Assembly (NCBI GenBank): GCA_934426285.1
Contig: CAKRYE010000036.1
Coordinates: 1-19,475, forward strand
Length of the DNA: 19,475 nt
Reading direction: 5' to 3'
From: an uncultured Blautia sp.
GTDB taxonomy: Bacteria > Bacillota > Clostridia > Lachnospirales > Lachnospiraceae
Shown: positions 8,364 to 16,668 of the stretch, piece after piece
Position numbering within the stretch: the stretch's first letter is position 1
Layout: each line of letters opens with the position of its first letter
Notes under the pieces: model-generated
The model's input: only the letters and a program-made list of their open reading frames with translations
Told to the model about the DNA's origin: nothing
The model's database searches: none
Translations under genes and position numbers: made by a program

Positions 8364-9074
8364 ATGAATCATATTATTAAGAATTTACCGGAAGAACAAC
8401 GCCCTTATGAGAAGTGTTTCAAACAGGGTGAAAATACATTAAGTGACTGTGAGCTGCTGGCAGTGATTCTGCGAAGCGGTACCCAGGGAAAGAATTCTCT
8501 GGCACTGGCACAGGAGATTTTACATTTTATGGAAGATTCCGCCTATTGCGGGCTGGCAGGACTGATCCATGTATCTCTGCAGGATCTGATGAGGATTCAT
8601 GGGATCGGACAGGTAAAAGCGGTACAGCTGAAATGTATCGGAGAACTTTCCAGACGGATTGCCAGAACAGCCGCCAGGCCGCAGCTGGTAATGAATGATC
8701 CATCCTCTATTGCTGCTTATTATATGGAGCAGCTGCGCCATGAGGAACAGGAGCTTGTACTTTGCATGATGTCTGATGTAAAAGGACATTTTCTTGGAGA
8801 TAAGGTGCTGACCAGGGGAACGGTAACCGGATCACTGGTTACACCCAGAGAAATTTATCTGGAGGCATTGCGTTATCATGCAGTCAGCCTGATCCTGATC
8901 CATAATCATCCCAGCGGGGACCCAACTCCCAGCCAGGAGGATATGGAGATCACTGCCAGGATTTATCAGGCAGGGGAATTACTGGGCATACATCTTCTGG
9001 ACCACATTGTGATCGGAGACCAGCGATACTGCAGTTTCAGGGAAACCGGTCTGTGGGATGAATGTACAGGATAA
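8364..9074 (+). CDS. radC: RadC/YeeS-family JAMM-domain protein
   Basis: A 236-residue RadC. An N-terminal UPF0758-type region carries a helix-hairpin-helix signature (RIHGIGQVKAVQLK, glycines at residues 80 and 82). The C-terminal MPN/JAMM domain keeps the full metal site: HxHP at residues 180-183 (HNHP), then Ser190 and Asp193, with upstream acidic residues in the PREIYLEAL segment. Despite its name, a role in repair is not established; the JAMM motif suggests a metalloprotease-like fold. The position directly before mreB-mreC-mreD is conserved in Bacillus and many clostridia. No strong ribosome binding site is visible before the ATG at 8364 (only a weak GAGAG about 15 bases upstream), so initiation may be weak. 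Confidence 0.93.
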   Translation: MNHIIKNLPEEQRPYEKCFKQGENTLSDCELLAVILRSGTQGKNSLALAQEILHFMEDSAYCGLAGLIHVSLQDLMRIHGIGQVKAVQLKCIGELSRRIARTAARPQLVMNDPSSIAAYYMEQLRHEEQELVLCMMSDVKGHFLGDKVLTRGTVTGSLVTPREIYLEALRYHAVSLILIHNHPSGDPTPSQEDMEITARIYQAGELLGIHLLDHIVIGDQRYCSFRETGLWDECTG

Positions 9075-9086
9075 AGGGGCAGATAT

Positions 9087-10100
9087 ATGCTGTTTGAAAA
9101 AACATACGGAATAGATCTGGGCAGCAGCTCTGTAAAGGTCTATTCATTATTTAAAAACAAAAGTTATATAGAAAAAAACATGATCGCATCCAGAGGGCAT
9201 AAGATCATTGCTGTGGGCAACGAAGCCTATGAGATGTTTGAGAAGTCTCCGGCAGAGGTTTCGGTGTGTTCACCCATGTCTTTTGGAATGATCGCCAATC
9301 TGGAACTGCAGGAGATCGTGCTGTACAGTATGATACGCAGGATCGATCATATTCTTGGAGTAGGATCTGTAATGTTTTTTACGGTTCCTCTGGATATGAC
9401 AGCTGTTGAGAAACGGGCATATTTTAATGTGGCCAATGGATACTGGCTGCGTAAAAACCGTGTCTATATGGTAGAATCTCCCATTGCAGATGCGTTAGCC
9501 ATGGGAGTGGATCTGGATGATCCCACCGGAAATATGGTGGTAAATATGGGTGCACAGAGTACAGAGATGTCCATCATCACCGGAGGAAGGATCATTATCA
9601 GCAAAAAGATACCTATCGGGGGCAGACAGATGAATGAATCCATATGCACGGAGATCCGCAAACGGTACAATCTTCAGCTGGGAACACGTACAGCCAAAAG
9701 ACTGAAAATGGTTATGGGGCGGCTCAGCGACCAGAGAAAGGGTGTACGTAAGGTAGTTGGTATTGACTGTATTTCCGGACTTCCCAGAGAAGAAGTAATT
9801 TCTTCTTATGTGGTAAATGACGGGATCATGAACTGTGTAAATGAGATCGCTTCCGAAATGAAAACCTTTCTGGAGCGTATTCCTCCTCAGATTTCCTATC
9901 ATATTGCGAAACAGGGAATTTATATTACCGGAGGCAGCACCAGGCTTCCCTATCTGGACAAATATCTGGCAAGCTATACTGGTTTTACCTTTAATATGTC
10001 AGATCTGTATGAGAAATCAGCAGTTTCAGGTCTGGAAAAGATCATTAAGAACAAAGAACTGCGTAAATGGGCAATGCCTGTGAAGCAGAGAAAATTATAA
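9087..10100 (+). CDS. mreB: Divergent MreB-like actin homologue, probable ATPase-defective
   Basis: A 337-residue actin/Hsp70-fold protein in the mreB position. Phosphate-1 loop DLGSSSVKVY is near the N-terminus, the connecting segment VESPIADALAMG is around residue 130, the phosphate-2 segment NMGAQSTE is at 153-160, and the adenosine motif YITGGSTRLPYLDKYL is near residue 278. In canonical MreB the corresponding segments read EEP...DIGGGTTE. Here the second Glu of EEP is Ser131, the Asp of DIGGG is Asn153, the glycine run is GAQ, and the first Thr is Ser158. The 27-residue spacing between the two positions is conserved, so the alignment is secure. Nucleotide binding may persist but hydrolysis is probably impaired. 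A Shine-Dalgarno AAAGGGG overlaps the radC stop seven bases upstream. It could scaffold MreC/MreD or modify a second, canonical MreB encoded elsewhere. Confidence 0.85.
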   Translation: MLFEKTYGIDLGSSSVKVYSLFKNKSYIEKNMIASRGHKIIAVGNEAYEMFEKSPAEVSVCSPMSFGMIANLELQEIVLYSMIRRIDHILGVGSVMFFTVPLDMTAVEKRAYFNVANGYWLRKNRVYMVESPIADALAMGVDLDDPTGNMVVNMGAQSTEMSIITGGRIIISKKIPIGGRQMNESICTEIRKRYNLQLGTRTAKRLKMVMGRLSDQRKGVRKVVGIDCISGLPREEVISSYVVNDGIMNCVNEIASEMKTFLERIPPQISYHIAKQGIYITGGSTRLPYLDKYLASYTGFTFNMSDLYEKSAVSGLEKIIKNKELRKWAMPVKQRKL

Positions 10101-10117
10101 ATTTTTAGGGGTATATC

Positions 10118-10993
10118 ATGAAAAACCTGAAAAAGAAAGTACGAATCAGAATTCACTTAAAAAGTAAACATCTGTTGGCGATTATGACTATTTTCTGTGT
10201 CAGCTGTATTGTTGCCACCTTTGCATCAGGGGTAACGACAGTGCCTCTTCAGGAGGCAGCAGGGATGATCATTGTTCCCTTTGAAAACAGTATTAATCAT
10301 ATCAGTTCTGTTTTCAGCGGGATTTCAGACCGAATGAAGGATAAAGAGGAGATTCTTGCGGAAAATGAAAAGCTTCAGTCCCAGGTGGACAGCCTGACAG
10401 AACAGAATAATAAACTGATCCAGGATCAGACGGAGCTGGTAAGACTGGAACAGCTGTATGACCTGGATCAGCAGTATACAGAATATCCCAAGGTTGCTGC
10501 CAGGATCATTTCCAAGGATCCGGGCAACTGGTATGATACTTTTATGATCAACAAGGGAACTTCAGACGGAATCCGGGTAGATAACAATGTTATTGCCGGA
10601 AAAGGACTGGTGGGGATCGTCACAGAGGTGGGAGCTCACTGGGCAACTGTGCGTTCCATTATTGACGACAGCAGTAATGTCAGTGCAATGACTGTGAGTA
10701 CACAGGACAATTGCGTGGTTGAGGGAGATCTTGAACTGATCGATGAGGGAAAGCTAAGCTTCAGCCAGCTGTATGACCAGGATAATAAGGTTACAGTGGG
10801 AGAACGTGTTGTTACCTCCAATATCAGCGAGAAATATGTGGAGGGACTGTTTATCGGATATATCAGTGAGATTTCCCAGGACAGCAATAACCTGACAAAG
10901 AATGGAACCATCGTTACACCGGTAGATTTCGCTCATCTGAAGGATGTGCTGGTAATCACAGTGAATAAGGGGGATTCTGTTAATGAAGAGTAA
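10118..10993 (+). CDS. mreC: Rod shape-determining protein MreC
   Basis: A 291-residue bitopic membrane protein. A basic N-terminus (KKKVRIRIHLKSK) precedes one membrane helix (about residues 20-40). A coiled coil rich in E/N/Q/L follows (about residues 68-115, including KEEILAENEKLQSQVDSL), then the extracellular beta-rich MreC domain with KDPGNWYDTFMINKG, the GIRVDNNVI and GKGLVGIVTEV segments, and a terminal LKDVLVIT strand. MreC binds PBP2 and activates the RodA-PBP2 pair. AGGGG lies seven bases before the ATG. Its stop codon lies inside the next gene (11-base overlap with mreD), as usual for coupled mre genes. Confidence 0.95.
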   Translation: MKNLKKKVRIRIHLKSKHLLAIMTIFCVSCIVATFASGVTTVPLQEAAGMIIVPFENSINHISSVFSGISDRMKDKEEILAENEKLQSQVDSLTEQNNKLIQDQTELVRLEQLYDLDQQYTEYPKVAARIISKDPGNWYDTFMINKGTSDGIRVDNNVIAGKGLVGIVTEVGAHWATVRSIIDDSSNVSAMTVSTQDNCVVEGDLELIDEGKLSFSQLYDQDNKVTVGERVVTSNISEKYVEGLFIGYISEISQDSNNLTKNGTIVTPVDFAHLKDVLVITVNKGDSVNEE

Positions 10994-11510
10994 GATTACT
11001 CTGTTTTTTACTATTCTCATATGTTTCCTTCTCCAGAGTACAGTTATATCCAGGATTGCCATTGGATCGATCACTCCTAATCTGATCCTGATCCTGTGCA
11101 TTTCCATGGGTCTGATGAGAGGCAGAAAAAGCGGAATGTGGACGGGATTTTTCTGCGGTTTTCTGGTGGATATGTTTTATGGATCTGTTTTTGGGTTCTA
11201 TGCACTGATTTATATGTATATTGGTTTTTTAAGCGGATATGCACACAGGATCTGTTATGATGATGATGTAAAGGTTCCCATATTTCTGGCCGGTGCAGGT
11301 GATATCCTGTATGGACTGGCTGTGTATGCATTGCAGTTTCTGCTTCGCGGCAGGCTTGGACTTGGGACCTATCTCAGCAGGATCATTTTGCCGGAAACAT
11401 TTTATACGATTATTCTGACACTGATTGTTTATCGGGTTTTTTACTATATTAACTATCACCTGATGAGTCCGTTAAAGAAAGAAAGTGAGTCTATTTGGGT
11501 ACTAAAATAA
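10983..11510 (+). CDS. mreD: Rod shape-determining protein MreD
   Basis: A 175-residue integral membrane protein. About five to six hydrophobic helices run from TLFFTILICFLLQSTVI to the last helix near residue 150. Conserved MreD features include ITPNLILILCISMGLMRGRKSG and the GFLVDMFYGSVFGFYAL segment (the G-x-x-x-D-x-x-x-G pattern typical of the family). It is an elongasome membrane partner of MreC. It overlaps the end of mreC by 11 bases and the start of mrdA by 16 bases, which indicates coupled translation. Confidence 0.93.
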   Translation: MKSKITLFFTILICFLLQSTVISRIAIGSITPNLILILCISMGLMRGRKSGMWTGFFCGFLVDMFYGSVFGFYALIYMYIGFLSGYAHRICYDDDVKVPIFLAGAGDILYGLAVYALQFLLRGRLGLGTYLSRIILPETFYTIILTLIVYRVFYYINYHLMSPLKKESESIWVLK

Positions 11511-14392
11511 AAAGATTTATAAAGAAAATACGAATAAAAAGGACAACCGTACTTGTTGTAGTATTTGTTCTCATGTCCGGTATCCTGGTGAAGCAGCTTT
11601 TTGAACTGCAGATCATTCAGGGGCAGGATTACATCAGCAAATTTGAATCCCGTATTACCAAAAAACGTGCCATCAACAGCACCCGCGGAAATATTTTTGA
11701 CAGAAACGGAGAGGAACTGGCTTCCAATGTTCTGGCTTATTCTGTGACTTTTGAGGATAACGGAACTTATGATACCACCAGGCAGAAGAATCTTACCCTG
11801 AACGGTGTTGCCTACCGGGTTCTCAAGATCCTGGAACATAACGGAGATTCCATCAGCCGTGATTTCCATATTGTGCTGGATGACGGCGGCAATTATGTTT
11901 TTGATGTGGATGAGGGCTTTACCCTGGATCGTTTCAGGGCTGATATTTACGGACAGGCTCTGATCGATAACCTGACTGCGAAACAAAAATCTGCAACTGC
12001 AGATGAAATGATGGAATATCTTACCGGAAAAAGTGGGTTTTCCATTGCCCTGTACGGAGAAGATGCCTATACCAAGGAGGAGCTGGAAGCTTATGATCTT
12101 CCTGAGGAGCTTTCCAAACAGGAGATCCTGGATCTGGCGATCATGCGCTATGAGCTGAGTACCAACAGTTTCAAAAAATATATGGCTGTAACCATTGCCA
12201 CCAATGTAAGTGAGCAGTCTGTGGCAGCAATCAAGGAAAATCAGACAGAGCTTCAGGGAATTGATATTGTAGAGGATTCTGTCCGCAAGTATATTGATGA
12301 TCCAAGTCTGGGACCGATCCTGGGATATACAGGACGTGCTTCTTCAGAGGAATTGACGGAACTGCGTAAGAAGAATCCGGAATATGCCAATGATGCCATT
12401 GTAGGTAAGGTTGGCATCGAAAAATATATGGAAACAACTCTGCAGGGTACAGATGGTGAGGAGACTGTCACAGTAGACAATCTTGGTAAGGTTCTGAAAA
12501 TTGATGATTCCACACGTGTGGAGCCTGTGGCAGGAAATGATGTATACCTGACAGTGGACAGTAAATGGCAGTCTGCGATCTATCAGATCCTGAAGCAAAG
12601 AGTTGCAGGTATTCTTCTTTCCAAGATAGAGGCCACAAAAACCTATGACTATAGCGTTAATAATGCGGCACAGATTAAAATTCCGATTTATGATGTATAC
12701 AATGCTCTGATTTCCAACAGTGTGATCGATATCCGGAAATTTAGTGAGGATACGGCTTCTGATACAGAAAAAAATTTATATGCCAAATTTCAGCAAAAAC
12801 AGCAGCAGGTATTTGATATAATAACAAACAGACTGACAGAGGAGAATCCTCCTGCACTAAAGGATGAGAATGATCAGGTTCAGGAATATCTCACTTATAT
12901 CTGTAATGATCTGTTGCGGGATACTTTGGGTGTAATTTCAAAAAATGCCATTGATACTGCTGACGCTACTTATAAGGCATGGAGTCAGGATGAAAGCATC
13001 AGTCTGAAGGATTACCTGACCTATGCAACAGGACAGAACTGGATTGATATTTCCAAGATTTCATCTGAGGGAGAATATCTGGATTCTGAGGAAGCATATA
13101 AGGCTCTTACAGATTATATCATTAACTATCTGAAGACAGATAACAGCTTTTCCAAACTGCTGTATAAGTATATGCTCCAGGAGGATACTATTTCCGGCAG
13201 AGAGATCTGTCTGGTACTCTATGACCAGGGAATTCTCTCAAAGGATGACGGAATGTATGATTCTCTGGCATCAGGTGCAATGACAGCCTATGATTTTATG
13301 GTTAATAAGATATATACTCTGGAAATCGAGCCGGCACAGCTGGCGCTGGAGCCATGTTCTGCATCAGCAGTGATCACAGATGTCAAAACCGGAGATGTGC
13401 TGGCCTGTGTTTCTTATCCGGGTTATAACAACAATCTGCTGGTAAATGATATGGATACTGATTATTATGCCAAGCTTTCCACGGATCAGTCCAGTCCCTT
13501 TTTCAACAAAGCGACACAGCAGACCACAGCTCCCGGTTCTACCTTTAAGATTTTATCAACCATTGCAGGCATGTCAGAGGGTGTGATCGATGACAGTACT
13601 TATATTGAATGTACAGGTTCCTTTGACCTGGTAACTCCACCGATCAACTGTTGGAATATTAACGGGCATGGTCCGATCGAGATCAGGGAGGCCATTGAGC
13701 AGTCCTGTAACTATTATTTCAATATGGTTGGTTTTAAGCTTGGACAAGATGGGGAAGGTAATTTCTCTGAAAACCGGAGTCTCGCAGTTCTTCAGAAGTA
13801 TGCATCTTTGATCGGTCTGGATCAGAAGACCGGAATAGAGATCACAGAATCTTCTCCCCATGTGTCAGATTCTCTGGCTGTACCTTCTTATATCGGACAG
13901 GGTACCAATGCCTATACCACCAGTCAGCTGGCAAGGTATGCCACAGCGATTGCCACCAGTGGGAATGTATATGATCTGACACTTCTGGGTAAACTGACAG
14001 ATTCCAGGGGAAATACCCTGAAAGAATACGAGCCTGATGTGATCAATACTTTGGATGTGGATTCCAGTGTATGGGCGGATATCCATGACGGAATGTACCG
14101 TGTGGTCCAGACTCACAAACAGTTTGATGGCCTGGGAATGGATGTTTCCGGAAAAACAGGTACTGCCGAGGTAGATGGTGTCTACCATCCGAACCATGGT
14201 ATGTTTGTGGGATATGCACCTTCCACTGATCCCCAGTATGCAATTGCCGTACGTATTGAAAATGGTTATACATCAGGAAATGCGTGTCTGGCAGCAGCTG
14301 ATATTTTTAAATACATTTTTGAACTGACTGATGAAGGAAACATCCTTACAGGTGTTGCTTCCAGTGATACCAGTGATACTTCAAACGACTAA
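11495..14392 (+). CDS. mrdA: Class B penicillin-binding protein 2 (peptidoglycan D,D-transpeptidase), unusually long
   Basis: A 965-residue PBP2, the transpeptidase partner of the SEDS polymerase. A short basic cytoplasmic tail leads to one membrane helix (about 18-35). The N-terminal dimerisation/pedestal domain follows, with STRGNIFDRNGEELASN, then the transpeptidase domain with SxxK at Ser682-Lys685 (STFK), SxN at 737-739 (SCN) and KTGT at 887-890. In most PBP2 proteins the catalytic Ser lies around residue 300-400. Here an extra block of about 235 residues (roughly 380-616) separates LTVDSKWQ from SAVITDVKTGDVLA. The start is a TTG at 11495 overlapping mreD by 16 bases; no in-frame ATG precedes the membrane helix, which supports this start. 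The C-terminal tail is Ser/Asp/Thr-rich. Confidence 0.93.
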   Translation: MGTKIKRFIKKIRIKRTTVLVVVFVLMSGILVKQLFELQIIQGQDYISKFESRITKKRAINSTRGNIFDRNGEELASNVLAYSVTFEDNGTYDTTRQKNLTLNGVAYRVLKILEHNGDSISRDFHIVLDDGGNYVFDVDEGFTLDRFRADIYGQALIDNLTAKQKSATADEMMEYLTGKSGFSIALYGEDAYTKEELEAYDLPEELSKQEILDLAIMRYELSTNSFKKYMAVTIATNVSEQSVAAIKENQTELQGIDIVEDSVRKYIDDPSLGPILGYTGRASSEELTELRKKNPEYANDAIVGKVGIEKYMETTLQGTDGEETVTVDNLGKVLKIDDSTRVEPVAGNDVYLTVDSKWQSAIYQILKQRVAGILLSKIEATKTYDYSVNNAAQIKIPIYDVYNALISNSVIDIRKFSEDTASDTEKNLYAKFQQKQQQVFDIITNRLTEENPPALKDENDQVQEYLTYICNDLLRDTLGVISKNAIDTADATYKAWSQDESISLKDYLTYATGQNWIDISKISSEGEYLDSEEAYKALTDYIINYLKTDNSFSKLLYKYMLQEDTISGREICLVLYDQGILSKDDGMYDSLASGAMTAYDFMVNKIYTLEIEPAQLALEPCSASAVITDVKTGDVLACVSYPGYNNNLLVNDMDTDYYAKLSTDQSSPFFNKATQQTTAPGSTFKILSTIAGMSEGVIDDSTYIECTGSFDLVTPPINCWNINGHGPIEIREAIEQSCNYYFNMVGFKLGQDGEGNFSENRSLAVLQKYASLIGLDQKTGIEITESSPHVSDSLAVPSYIGQGTNAYTTSQLARYATAIATSGNVYDLTLLGKLTDSRGNTLKEYEPDVINTLDVDSSVWADIHDGMYRVVQTHKQFDGLGMDVSGKTGTAEVDGVYHPNHGMFVGYAPSTDPQYAIAVRIENGYTSGNACLAAADIFKYIFELTDEGNILTGVASSDTSDTSND

Positions 14393-14450
14393 GCATCAAA
14401 AGAAAAATACCAGGAGTATGGAAGCCTATCGATCAGGAGGAAAACAAACT

Positions 14451-15239
14451 ATGAGTGAAGCCATTGTAATTACTTCCGGGAAAGGCGGAGTGGGAAAAAC
14501 CACCACTGTCGCTAACATTGGAACAGGTCTTGCCATGCTTGGCAGAAAGGTTGTAGTGGTTGATACGGATATCGGTCTGCGCAATCTGGATGTAGTCCTT
14601 GGACTTGAGAACCGGATTGTTTATAATCTGGTAGATGTGATCGGCGGAAACTGCCGTCTGCGTCAGGCTCTGATCAAGGACAAACGTCATCCCAATCTTT
14701 TTCTGCTGCCGTCTGCACAGACTAAGGATAAAAGTGCCGTTTCCCCGGAACAGATGATTAAGCTTACAGATGATCTGCGGGAAGAGTTTGACTATATCCT
14801 GCTGGACTGTCCTGCGGGAATTGAGCAGGGATTTAAGAATGCCATAGCAGGAGCGGACAGGGCACTGGTTGTAACTACACCGGAAGTATCTGCCATCAGA
14901 GATGCAGACCGTATCATAGGACTTCTGGAAGCAAATGATATCAGGGATATACAGCTGATCATCAATCGGCTCCGGCCGGATATGATCGCCAGGGGAGATA
15001 TGATGTCCGTGGAGGATGTAACGGAAATCCTTGCTGTGGATCTGATCGGAACCATTCTGGATGATGAACAGATCGTGATAGCTACCAATCAGGGGGAACC
15101 TCTTTCAGGAAAATCTTCCCAGGCAGAAGAAGAGTACAGAAATATCTGTCAGCGCATCATAGGTGAAAATGTACCATTTATGAACATTGCTGAGAGAAAG
15201 AGTTTCTTCAGGAAAATCGGTAACATGTTTCGGAAATAA
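14451..15239 (+). CDS. minD: Septum site-determining ATPase MinD
   Basis: A 262-residue ParA/MinD ATPase that places the division site. The deviant Walker A SGKGGVGKTTT holds the signature Lys11 and Lys16. DTDIGLRNLD is switch I, LLDCPAG (Asp119) is Walker B, and the last about 15 residues (ERKSFFRKIGNMFRK) form the amphipathic membrane-targeting helix. The ATG at 14451 is chosen because AGGAGG (14435-14440) stands ten bases before it and the protein then starts with the normal MinD N-terminus; the frame is open upstream but that part overlaps mrdA and is not MinD-like. It is directly followed by minE. No minC lies in the 58 bases between mrdA and minD. Confidence 0.96.
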   Translation: MSEAIVITSGKGGVGKTTTVANIGTGLAMLGRKVVVVDTDIGLRNLDVVLGLENRIVYNLVDVIGGNCRLRQALIKDKRHPNLFLLPSAQTKDKSAVSPEQMIKLTDDLREEFDYILLDCPAGIEQGFKNAIAGADRALVVTTPEVSAIRDADRIIGLLEANDIRDIQLIINRLRPDMIARGDMMSVEDVTEILAVDLIGTILDDEQIVIATNQGEPLSGKSSQAEEEYRNICQRIIGENVPFMNIAERKSFFRKIGNMFRK

Positions 15240-15263
15240 AATATCTGGAAGGAGGGACTCCGT

Positions 15264-15506
15264 GTGAAAGCTTTTTTCAGAGAAAAGAAACGCTCCGCCG
15301 GATATGCCAGGGACAGAATGAAGCTTCTTCTGTTGTCTGAGAGGATTGACTGCTCTCCGCAAATGATGCAGATGCTGAAAAGTGATCTGATACACACAGT
15401 AAAGAAATATTTAACCATAGAGGAAGAACAGGTAAAATTAAAGATTACCCAGGAGCCGGCTGTGCTCTATGTGTACGTTCCTGTTCTGGATAAAAAGGAC
15501 AGATAA
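15264..15506 (+). CDS. minE: Cell division topological specificity factor MinE
   Basis: An 80-residue MinE, near the usual size. The N-terminus MKAFFREKK is the membrane-binding start, ARDRMKLLLLSER corresponds to the conserved MinD-binding AKERL..LL..ER helix, and the C-terminal half (IHTVKKYLTIEEEQVKLKI) is the dimerisation domain. The start is GTG, with AAGGAGG (15249-15255) eight bases upstream. MinE stimulates MinD ATPase and drives its oscillation. It follows minD by 24 bases and precedes rodA by one base. Confidence 0.94.
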   Translation: MKAFFREKKRSAGYARDRMKLLLLSERIDCSPQMMQMLKSDLIHTVKKYLTIEEEQVKLKITQEPAVLYVYVPVLDKKDR

Positions 15507-15507
15507 A

Positions 15508-16668
15508 ATGTTAAAGCAGTATAAATTACGATTTTACAATTTCAGACTTATTATATTTCTGCTGGCCGTCAGCCTTATCGGTGTTACACTGGTAGGAACT
15601 GCCGCAGAAGATCTTAAGTCCAAACAGTTTGCAGGAGTAATTCTCGGACTGATCATTATGGTGATCTTATCTTTGATGGATTATTCCTGGATTATGAATT
15701 TCCAGTGGTTTATGTATGGATTTAATATCATCATGCTGATCGTAGTCCGAATCGCAGGTTCCAGTGCCAATGGAGCTGCCCGATGGATCGGAATCGGTTC
15801 TTTTCGTTTTCAGCCTACAGAGTTGTCCAAAATTATTCTGATCGTCTTTTTCGCAAAATTTTTCATGGATCATGAAGAGAATCTGAACACTCTGAAGACA
15901 CTTGCTGCTTCAGCAGGATTACTGGCTGTTCCTCTTGTACTTATTCTGGAACAGCCGGATTTAAAAAATACCCTTACTGTTATTGTGATCTTCTGTATGA
16001 TGATATATATTGCAGGTCTAAGTTATAAAATCATCGGAGGAGCACTGTTAATTTCCGTTCCTCTTCTGATCATCTTTCTGTCTATTGTGGTTCAGCCGGA
16101 TCAGAAGCTGCTGAAGGATTACCAGAGATCACGTATCATGTCTTTCTTATATCCGGAAAACGAGGAGTATTCTGATAATATTGAACAGCAGAAGAACTCC
16201 AAGACAGCTATCGCATCCGGAGAACTGGTTGGAAAGAGAATCAGCGGAGATGACAGTACGGCATCTGTAAATGAAGGTAATTTTGTTTCCGAAAACCAGA
16301 CAGACTTTATTTTTGCTGTTGCGGGAGAAGAGTATGGATTTATCGGATGTACAACGATTGTCCTGCTGCTTCTGGCAATTTCTTTTGAATGTATCCGCAT
16401 GAGCCTGCGGGCCAAGGACCTGTCCGGCAAAATCCTGTGCTGTGGAATGGGAGGGCTGATTGCCCTGCAAAGTTTTATCAATATCTGTGTTGCTACAGGA
16501 ATGGCACCGAATACAGGAACACCTCTTCCCTTTGTAAGCTATGGACTTACCTCTCTGGTCAGTCTGTATATTGGTATGGGGCTTGTTCTTAACGTTGGAC
16601 TTCAGAGCAGCGCATATAATAAAGAAATTATGAAGAAAGAGCTTGACAGGAAAGAGGACTACTTATGA
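15508..16668 (+). CDS. rodA: SEDS peptidoglycan polymerase (RodA/FtsW family)
   Basis: A 386-residue SEDS glycosyltransferase with about ten membrane helices, which polymerises lipid II glycan strands together with a class B PBP. Signatures are NGAARWIGIGSFRFQPTELSK, LEQPDLKNTL, the extracellular loop ending in NQTDFIFAVAGEEYGF (its Asp is the catalytic candidate), and the C-terminal ATGMAPNTGTPLPFVSYG block. The setting next to mreCD and PBP2 favours RodA over FtsW or SpoVE, though sequence alone does not fully separate these. I use the ATG at 15508 (AAGGA eight bases upstream), one base after the minE stop; the open frame upstream only overlaps minE. The TGA stop overlaps the next ATG. Confidence 0.92.
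   Translation: MLKQYKLRFYNFRLIIFLLAVSLIGVTLVGTAAEDLKSKQFAGVILGLIIMVILSLMDYSWIMNFQWFMYGFNIIMLIVVRIAGSSANGAARWIGIGSFRFQPTELSKIILIVFFAKFFMDHEENLNTLKTLAASAGLLAVPLVLILEQPDLKNTLTVIVIFCMMIYIAGLSYKIIGGALLISVPLLIIFLSIVVQPDQKLLKDYQRSRIMSFLYPENEEYSDNIEQQKNSKTAIASGELVGKRISGDDSTASVNEGNFVSENQTDFIFAVAGEEYGFIGCTTIVLLLLAISFECIRMSLRAKDLSGKILCCGMGGLIALQSFINICVATGMAPNTGTPLPFVSYGLTSLVSLYIGMGLVLNVGLQSSAYNKEIMKKELDRKEDYL

Noticed and set aside
15508..16668. RodA loop reads VSENQTDFIFAV rather than the common LPE..TDFIFA
   Set aside because: The catalytic Asp and its surroundings are kept, and similar NF(L/I/V)SE variants are, from memory, normal in Lachnospiraceae SEDS proteins. Not treated as unusual.
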